From Pseudoxanthomonas suwonensis J47 (GTDB lineage: Bacteria; Pseudomonadota; Gammaproteobacteria; Xanthomonadales; Xanthomonadaceae): DNA of 64,000 nucleotides. Position 1 is the stretch's first letter, and every line of letters begins with the position of its first letter. The stretch lies in assembly GCF_000513955.1 (NCBI RefSeq), contig NZ_KI911328.1:1-64000 (forward strand), given 5' to 3'. The position numbers were made by a program, and so were the translations under genes. The notes under the pieces are model-generated. The model was given only the letters and a program-made list of their open reading frames with translations. It had not been told where the DNA came from and did no database searches. Positions 57,144 to 64,000 of this stretch are shown here, one piece after another.

Positions 57144-57436
57144 ACGACACCTGGTGGATCGCCACCCTCGGCCGCCAACTGCTCTGGGCGCGCCTGCGCG
57201 AACGTGAGGCCGGCACCGCCGAGGTCCTCGACCACGAAGGCAACCTGCACGCCTACGACAGCGAGGACACCGCCCGCTCGATGCTGCTGGACGCCGGCTA
57301 CGTCGAGTTCGACGGCCTGGACGAGGACGACGCGCTGGAACGGGGCTTCTCGCTGGACGAGGTCGCCCCGCCGCGCGCCGACAGCGACGAGGCCCTGCTG
57401 CCGCTGATGAACGTCAGCCTCGGCCGCCGCGCCTGA
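57140..57436 (+). CDS. Small acidic hypothetical protein
   Basis: 98 residues, start MNDTWWIATLGRQLLWARL, then AGTAEVLDHEGNLHAYDSEDTARSMLL, a pattern of a short alpha/beta domain, and an acidic DGLDEDDALERG segment with SLDEVAPP. Overlaps the membrane-protein gene before it by four bases, so the pair probably work together. No known function. Confidence 0.75.
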   Translation: MNDTWWIATLGRQLLWARLREREAGTAEVLDHEGNLHAYDSEDTARSMLLDAGYVEFDGLDEDDALERGFSLDEVAPPRADSDEALLPLMNVSLGRRA

Positions 57437-57448
57437 GCCGGGACGACG

Positions 57449-58084
57449 GTGTACACGCCACCGTCCTTCGCCGAAACCGACCTGGCCGGCCTGGACTGGC
57501 TGCTGGCGCGCGATCCCTTCGCCACCCTGGTGACCACCGGCGCCGACGGGCTGCCACTGGCCACCCACCTGCCGGTGCTCTACGCCCGCGACGGCGATCG
57601 CGTGCTGCTGGAAGGCCACTGGGCCAGGCCCAACCCGCAGGCAGGCCATGCCGGCGGCGCCCTGCTCGTCGTGCACGGCCCGCACCACTACGTCTCGCCG
57701 GACTGGTATCCGGACAAGGCGGAGATGGCGCGCGTGCCGACCTGGAACTACGCCGCCGCGCACCTGTACGGCACGCTGCAGCCGCTGCACGACGAGGCCG
57801 CGCTGGCCTCGATCGTCGCCCGCCTCGGCGAACGCTTCGAACCCGGCGTCGGCGGCCGGTGGCGTTACGACCACGACGACCCGCGCGAGCGCCGCCAGCT
57901 GCGCGGCATCGTCGGCTTCCGCTTCGAGGCCAGCCGGATCGAGCTGAAGTTCAAGCTCAACCAGAACCATCCGCCGGCGAATGTGCAGGGCGCGATCGAC
58001 GGCCTGCGTGCGCTGCCGGGCGAAAACGCGATGGAAGTCGCGGCATTGATGGCCGACCGCCTCGCCCGCCGCGATCGAACGTGA
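57449..58084 (+). CDS. FMN-binding PaiB-like protein
   Basis: 211 residues from a GTG at 57449 (MYTPPSFAETD), 12 bases after the previous stop. Family marks: ATLVTTGADGLPLATHLPVL, HGPHHYVSPDWYP, VPTWNYAAAHLYG and the C-terminal IVGFRFEASRIELKFKLNQNHPPAN. These are the split-barrel flavin-binding proteins named after Bacillus PaiB, annotated as transcriptional regulators although most are unstudied and may be flavin-dependent enzymes. Confidence 0.9.
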   Translation: MYTPPSFAETDLAGLDWLLARDPFATLVTTGADGLPLATHLPVLYARDGDRVLLEGHWARPNPQAGHAGGALLVVHGPHHYVSPDWYPDKAEMARVPTWNYAAAHLYGTLQPLHDEAALASIVARLGERFEPGVGGRWRYDHDDPRERRQLRGIVGFRFEASRIELKFKLNQNHPPANVQGAIDGLRALPGENAMEVAALMADRLARRDRT

Positions 58085-58139
58085 ACGGACGGCCGCGAAG
58101 GCACGCGGCAGGCGCGCGCAGGTCTGTGATAATGCCGGC

Positions 58140-58805
58140 ATGGCCGACGACCTCCACGAACTGATCCGACGCAACCATGCCTGGTCCGAGCGCGTGCGCG
58201 CCGAGGACCCCGGCTTCTTCTCGCGACTGTCCGAACAGCAGGCCCCCGAATACCTGTGGATCGGCTGCTCCGACTCGCGCGTGCCGGCCAACCAGATCAT
58301 CGACATGGCGCCGGGCGAAGTCTTCGTCCACCGCAACGTCGCCAACGTCGTGGTCCACACCGACCTCAACTGCCTGTCGGTGATCCAGTTCTCGGTCGAC
58401 GTGCTGAAGGTCAAGCACATCCTGGTGGTGGGCCACTACGGCTGCGGCGGCGTGTATGCCGCCCTCACCCGCCAGCGCCTGGGCCTGGTCGACAACTGGA
58501 TCCGACACGTCACCGACGTGGCCGAGCACCACGAAGGCTGCCTGCACGACGCAGGCGACACCGAGGTCCAGCACGCGCGCCTGTGCGAGCTCAACGTGCT
58601 CGAGCAGGTGGTCAACGTGTGCAAGACCCACGTGATCCGCGACGCCTGGGACCGCGGCCAGGACCTGACCGTGCACGGCTGGGTCTACAGCCTGCGCGAC
58701 GGCCGCGTCCACCACCTGGGCATGGACGTGGACCGCATCGAGGACCTGGAACCGAAGTACGAGGCCGCGCTGGCGCGCATCTGCCAGGACCGCGAGATCC
58801 GCTGA
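58140..58805 (+). CDS. can: Beta-class carbonic anhydrase
   Basis: 221 residues. Zinc ligands Cys43, His99 and Cys102 and the catalytic Asp45/Arg47 dyad (CSDSRVPANQI; VVGHYGCGG) are all present, as in E. coli Can. It interconverts CO2 and bicarbonate. Bicarbonate is a substrate of the biotin carboxylase at 17877-19883. It is 36 bases before the 3-hydroxyanthranilate dioxygenase gene and may lead the kynurenine operon. Confidence 0.95.
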   Translation: MADDLHELIRRNHAWSERVRAEDPGFFSRLSEQQAPEYLWIGCSDSRVPANQIIDMAPGEVFVHRNVANVVVHTDLNCLSVIQFSVDVLKVKHILVVGHYGCGGVYAALTRQRLGLVDNWIRHVTDVAEHHEGCLHDAGDTEVQHARLCELNVLEQVVNVCKTHVIRDAWDRGQDLTVHGWVYSLRDGRVHHLGMDVDRIEDLEPKYEAALARICQDREIR

Positions 58806-58841
58806 CCCCGCGCCGGCCGGCGCCCTCCCGCAGGAACCCCC

Positions 58842-59405
58842 ATGCTGCCCGCCCCCCTCAACCTGCAGGCCTGGATCGACGAGCACCGCCACCTGCTGAA
58901 GCCACCGGTCGGCAACAAGTGCATCCACGATGGCGACTTCATCGTGATGGTGGTCGGCGGTCCCAACGCGCGCAACGACTTCCACTGGGACGAAGGCCCG
59001 GAGTGGTTCTACCAGCTCGAGGGCGAGATGGTGCTGCGCGTGCAGGAGAACCCCGAGGGCGGCCCCGGCTCGGTGCGCGACATCCCGATCGGCGCCGGCG
59101 AGGTCTTCCTGCTGCCGCCGCGCGTTCCGCATTCGCCGCAGCGCATGGCCGGCGGCGTCGGCCTGGTGATCGAGCGCCGGCGCCTGCCCGGCGAGCTCGA
59201 CGGCCTGCTGTGGTACTGCGAACGCTGCAACCACAAGCTGTACGAGGAGTACTTCCAGCTGCGGGACATCGAGCAGGACTTCCCGCCGGTGTTCGAGCGC
59301 TTCCACGGTTCGGAGGAGCGCCGCACCTGCCGCCATTGCGGCCACCTCAACCCGCGTCCGGCCCGGCCCGCGCCGCAACCCGATTCGCTTGCCGACATCA
59401 CCTGA
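58842..59405 (+). CDS. nbaC: 3-hydroxyanthranilate 3,4-dioxygenase
   Basis: 187 residues, cupin enzyme opening the ring of 3-hydroxyanthranilate to give the quinolinate precursor. Substrate and iron residues: R44, H48 and E54 in [13 protein letters not shown], and the third His in [10 protein letters not shown]. The C-terminal rubredoxin-like iron site CERC ... CRHC of the bacterial form is intact. With kynU and kmo downstream it makes an NAD-precursor pathway; no ACMSD or nbaE-like genes for full degradation follow. Confidence 0.96.
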   Translation: MLPAPLNLQAWIDEHRHLLKPPVGNKCIHDGDFIVMVVGGPNARNDFHWDEGPEWFYQLEGEMVLRVQENPEGGPGSVRDIPIGAGEVFLLPPRVPHSPQRMAGGVGLVIERRRLPGELDGLLWYCERCNHKLYEEYFQLRDIEQDFPPVFERFHGSEERRTCRHCGHLNPRPARPAPQPDSLADIT

Positions 59406-59424
59406 CACCTTCCACGAAGACCCG

Positions 59425-60682
<1,258 letters not shown>

Positions 60683-60693
<11 letters not shown>

Positions 60694-62080
60694 ACCCGAT
60701 ACCGGCGGCCGCCGGCACCTGACCCTGGTCGGTGCCGGCCTGGCCGGCTCGCTGCTGGCGATCCTGCTGTCGCGGCGCGGCTGGGAAGTGGACGTGTACG
60801 AACGCCGCGGCGACCCGCGGATCAAGGGCTACGAGTCCGGACGCTCGATCAACCTGGCCCTGGCCGAACGCGGCCGCCACGCCCTGCGCGCCGCCGGCGT
60901 CGAGGACGAGGTGATACGCCAGGCGGTGATGATGCGCGGGCGCATGATCCACGGCCTGGACGGTTCGCTGCAGCTGCAGCGTTACGGCCGCGACGACTCC
61001 GAAGTGATCTGGTCGGTGCACCGCGCCGACCTCAACATCACCCTGCTGGAGGCGGCCGAGCGCGCCGGCGCGCGGATCCATTTCCACCGCCGCCTGCATA
61101 CGGTGGATTTCGACGCCGGCTACGCGCGCCTGATCGACGACCGCGACGACCAGCCGCACGACATCCGCTTCGAGACCCTGGTCGGCAGCGATGGCGCCGG
61201 TTCGGCGCTGCGCGCGGAGATGGTGCGCAAGGCCGGCTTCGGCGAGCGCACCGAGTTCCTCGACCATTCCTACAAGGAACTGACCATCCCGCCGGCGCCG
61301 GATGGCGGCTTCATGATCGAGCCGCACGCGCTGCACATCTGGCCGCGCGGGCGCTACATGTGCATCGCCCTGCCCAACGACGAGCGCACCTTCACCGTCA
61401 CCCTGTTCCTGCCCAACCACGGCGAGCCCGGCAGCGACGAACCCAGCTTCGCCAGCGTGCGCGGCGGCGCGGAGGTGCGCGCCCTGTTCGAGCGCGACTT
61501 CCCCGACGCGCTGCCTCTGATCCCCGACCTGGAACGCGACTGGGAGCACCATCCGCCCGGCCTGCTCGGCACGCTGTACCTGGACCGCTGGCACCTGGGC
61601 AACCGCGCGGTGCTGCTGGGCGATGCCGCCCACGCGATGGTGCCGTTCCACGGCCAGGGCATGAACTGCGCCTTCGAGGACTGCGTCGCCCTGGCCGAGG
61701 CCATGGAGCGCGACGCCGGCGACCTGGCCACCGCGTTCGCCGCCTTCGAGGCCGAGCGCAAGCCCAACGCCCGCGCCATCCAGGCCATGGCCCTGGAGAA
61801 CTACATCGAGATGCGCGACCGCGTCGACGACCCGGACTTCCTGCTCCAGCGCGAACTCGAGCGGGCGCTGCAGGAACGCCACCCGGCGCGCTTCGTGCCC
61901 CACTACACCATGGTCACCTTCATGCGCATCCCGTACGCGGTGGCGCTGGAACGCAGCACGGTCCAGCGTCGCATCCTCGAGCAGGCCACCGCCGGTCGCA
62001 GCGATCTGTCCGGACTGGACTGGGCGGCGCTGGACCGGCAGGTGCACGAGGCCCTGCCGGTGCTGCAGGATGCGGCATGA
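60683..62080 (+). CDS. kmo: Kynurenine 3-monooxygenase
   Basis: 465 residues starting at GTG 60683, inside the end of kynU. FAD-binding GAGLAGSLLAILLSRRG, YESGRSINLALAERGR, and GDAAHAMVPFHGQGMNCAFED, then the C-terminal region with MVTFMRIPYAVAL. It hydroxylates L-kynurenine using NADPH. The eukaryotic C-terminal membrane anchor is absent, as expected for bacteria. Kynurenine must come from tryptophan through genes outside the window, or be imported. Confidence 0.96.
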
Positions 62081-62090
62081 GGATGCGCGG

Positions 62091-63530
62091 ATGAGCAACA
62101 GCTTCCTGTTCTACGACCTGGAAACCTTCGGCGCCGACCCGCGGCGCAGCCGCATCGCCCAGTTCGCGGCGGTGCGCACCGATGCGGACCTGCGCCAGGT
62201 CGAGGAGCCGGTCAGTCTCTTCGTGCAGCCGGCCGGGGACCTGCTGCCCTCCCCCGCCGCGACCATGATCACCGGCATCAGCCCGCAGCAGGCGCTGCGC
62301 GAAGGCCTGCCGGAGGCCGAGGCGGCCGCGCGCATCGTCGAGGAGATGGCGCGCCCGGGCACCTGCACGCTGGGCTACAACTCGCTGCGCTTCGACGACG
62401 AGTTCGTCCGCCACACCCTGTTCCGCAACTTCTTCGATCCGTACGAGCGCGAGTGGCGCAACGGCAACTCGCGCTGGGACCTGCTCGACGTGCTGCGCCT
62501 GGCCCATGCCCTGCGACCGGAAGGGATCGAGTGGCCGAAGCGCGAGGATGACGCCACCTCGTTCAAGCTCGAGCACCTGGCCCTGGCCAACGACGTGCGC
62601 GAGGGCGACGCCCACGAGGCGCTGTCGGACGTGTACGCCACCATCGGCCTGGCGCGGAAGCTGCGCCAGGCGCAGCCGCGGCTGTGGGACTACGCGCTGC
62701 GCCTGCGCGACAAGCGCCACGCCGCCGGCCTGCTGGACCCGTTCTCGATGCAGCCGGTGCTGCACGTGTCGCAGCGCTATCCGGCCGCGCGCATGTGCGC
62801 GGCGGTGGTGCTGCCGCTGGCGGTGCACCCCTCGATCTCCAACCGGGTGATCGTGTTCGACCTGGATGGCGACGTCGACGCGCTGCTGGAGCAGGACGCG
62901 GCCGGTATCGCCGACCGTCTCTACACCCCGGCCGCCGACCTGCCCGAAGGCGTGGCCCGCGTGCCGCTGAAGGAAGTGCACCTCAACCGCTCGCCGATGC
63001 TGGTGCCGTGGGCGCACCTGCGCGCCGCCGATTTCCAGCGGCTGGGACTGGACCCGGACATCCTGCTCGCCCGCGCCGGACGCCTGCGCGCGCATGCTGC
63101 GGAACTGGCCGAGAAGGCCCGCCAGGTGTTCGCCGCCAGCCGCGAGCGCGACAGCGGCGACGTCGACGGTTCGCTGTACGCCGGCTTCTGCGGCGACGGC
63201 GACAGGCGCCTGTGCAGCCAGGTGCGTGCCACTGCCCCGGCCGAGCTGGGCACGCGCACGTTCGACTTCCGCGACCCGCGCCTGCCGGAGCTGCTGTTCC
63301 GCTACCGCGCGCGCAACTGGCCGCAGACCCTCGCCCCCGCCGAACGCGAGCGCTGGGACGACTACCGGCGCTACCGCCTGCAGCAGGACAGCGGCCTGTC
63401 CGAATACACCTTCGTCAGCTTCTTCGAGGAAATCGCCACCCTGCGCGGCGTGCACGCCGGCAACGGCGGCCGCCTGGTCCTGCTGGACCAGCTCGAGCAA
63501 TGGGGCCGCGAACTGCAAGACACGCTATGA
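62091..63530 (+). CDS. sbcB: Exodeoxyribonuclease I
   Basis: 479 residues from 62091; the ATG seven codons earlier overlaps kmo. DnaQ-like 3-5 exonuclease on single-stranded DNA: D9/E11 in YDLETFG, GYNSLRFDDEF, and HEALSDVYATIGLA with the remaining catalytic residues, then the SH3-like and helical domains (VPLKEVHLNRSPMLVPW, FRYRARNWPQTL). 10 bases after kmo. Belongs with RecN and UdgX to the repair genes in this window. Confidence 0.96.
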   Translation: MSNSFLFYDLETFGADPRRSRIAQFAAVRTDADLRQVEEPVSLFVQPAGDLLPSPAATMITGISPQQALREGLPEAEAAARIVEEMARPGTCTLGYNSLRFDDEFVRHTLFRNFFDPYEREWRNGNSRWDLLDVLRLAHALRPEGIEWPKREDDATSFKLEHLALANDVREGDAHEALSDVYATIGLARKLRQAQPRLWDYALRLRDKRHAAGLLDPFSMQPVLHVSQRYPAARMCAAVVLPLAVHPSISNRVIVFDLDGDVDALLEQDAAGIADRLYTPAADLPEGVARVPLKEVHLNRSPMLVPWAHLRAADFQRLGLDPDILLARAGRLRAHAAELAEKARQVFAASRERDSGDVDGSLYAGFCGDGDRRLCSQVRATAPAELGTRTFDFRDPRLPELLFRYRARNWPQTLAPAERERWDDYRRYRLQQDSGLSEYTFVSFFEEIATLRGVHAGNGGRLVLLDQLEQWGRELQDTL

Positions 63531-64000
63531 CCAGCTATTTCAGCGACGCCAGTTTCAGGTTCCTGCGCGGGCTCGCCCGCCACAACGAAAAGGCCTGGTT
63601 CGAGGCCCACCGCGCCGACTACGAGGTGCACGTGCGCCAGCCGTTCCTGCGCCTGATCACCGACCTGCAGCCGGCGCTGGCGACGGTCAGCCCGCACTTC
63701 CGCGCCGACCCGCGCACCGTCGGCGGCTCGCTGTTCCGCATCTACCGCGACGCCCGCTTCTCCAACGACAAGTCGCCGTACAAGAGCTGGCAGGGGGCGC
63801 GCCTGTTCCACGAACGCCGCCGCGAAGTCCCGGCGCCGTCGTTCTACATCCACCTGCAGCCGGGCGAGAGTTTCGTCGGCGCCGGGCTGTGGCATCCGGA
63901 GCCGGACACCCAGCGCAAGGTGCGCCAGTTCATTCTCGACAACCCGTCCACCTGGAAGCGCGTCGCCCACGACCCGAAGCTGCGCCGCGGCTTCGACCTG
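63527..64000 (+). CDS. DUF2461 (TIGR02453) family protein, partial
   Basis: The first 158 residues are visible; the window ends before the stop. MTSYFSDASFRFLRGLARHNEKAWFEAHR, FRIYRDARFSNDKSPYKSWQGARLFHE and SFYIHLQPGESFVGAGLWHPEP are the family signature. Full members have about 220 residues. The function is unknown. Start overlaps the sbcB stop by four bases (ATGA), so it is coupled to sbcB. Confidence 0.92.
   Translation, partial: MTSYFSDASFRFLRGLARHNEKAWFEAHRADYEVHVRQPFLRLITDLQPALATVSPHFRADPRTVGGSLFRIYRDARFSNDKSPYKSWQGARLFHERRREVPAPSFYIHLQPGESFVGAGLWHPEPDTQRKVRQFILDNPSTWKRVAHDPKLRRGFDL

Overview
The window is GC-rich, gene-dense chromosome from a gammaproteobacterium of the Xanthomonadaceae (Lysobacter / Luteimonas / Pseudoxanthomonas / Stenotrophomonas group). 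Pointers are the divergent fur-omlA(bamE) pair, the smpB / ratA-rnfH divergence beside ssrA, the leucine-degradation (liu) genes, a bacterial kynurenine pathway, GTAG-bounded palindromic repeats of the kind known from Stenotrophomonas, and near-uniform codon use with very high GC at third positions. The genus cannot be fixed from the sequence alone. No prophage, IS transposase, CRISPR array, rRNA or tRNA gene was seen; the only RNA gene is tmRNA.

Layout. 1-23.3 kb: a leucine / branched-acyl-CoA catabolic region (isovaleryl-CoA dehydrogenase, thiolase, methylcrotonyl-CoA carboxylase beta and alpha, methylglutaconyl-CoA hydratase, HMG-CoA lyase). It is broken up by two tandem lipid-anchored subtilisin autotransporters, two alanine-rich small lipoproteins, an SDR, an AHSA1-type protein, a GH8 lipoprotein and a feoAB iron-transport operon. 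It ends in a PAS-GGDEF-EAL protein whose start overlaps the HMG-CoA lyase stop. 23.4-28 kb: palindromic repeats, a MOSC protein, a LysN-type aminotransferase, prephenate dehydrogenase and pyridoxal kinase. 28-35 kb: dnaJ, dnaK, grpE and hrcA with two convincing sigma-32 promoters, then recN.

35-39.8 kb: fur / bamE, rnfH-ratA / smpB, ssrA (tag ANDDNYALAA), a UdgX-type uracil-DNA glycosylase, a nine-cysteine small protein and MgtC. 39.8-49 kb: a LysR-controlled RND efflux operon. Its outer-membrane component carries a frameshift, and the junction between that gene and the neighbouring SDR has been tandemly duplicated into a small chimeric frame. 49-57 kb: an OmpA-like lipoprotein, dnaB, the rpsF-rpsR-rplI operon, a DUF885 peptidase-like protein, an IscA-type protein and asnS. 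57-64 kb: small unknowns, a PaiB-like flavoprotein, then a tight run of carbonic anhydrase, nbaC, kynU, kmo, sbcB and DUF2461 (cut by the window end). nbaC-kynU-kmo carry kynurenine through 3-hydroxykynurenine and 3-hydroxyanthranilate to the quinolinate precursor, probably for NAD synthesis.

The points most worth a second look are the SDR/outer-membrane-factor chimeric duplication and frameshift, the UdgX with a KRRLH loop, the coupling of a c-di-GMP protein to leucine catabolism, the paired lipoprotein autotransporters with contrasting poly-Gly and poly-Pro linkers, and the regulatory hairpins and promoters in the heat-shock cluster.
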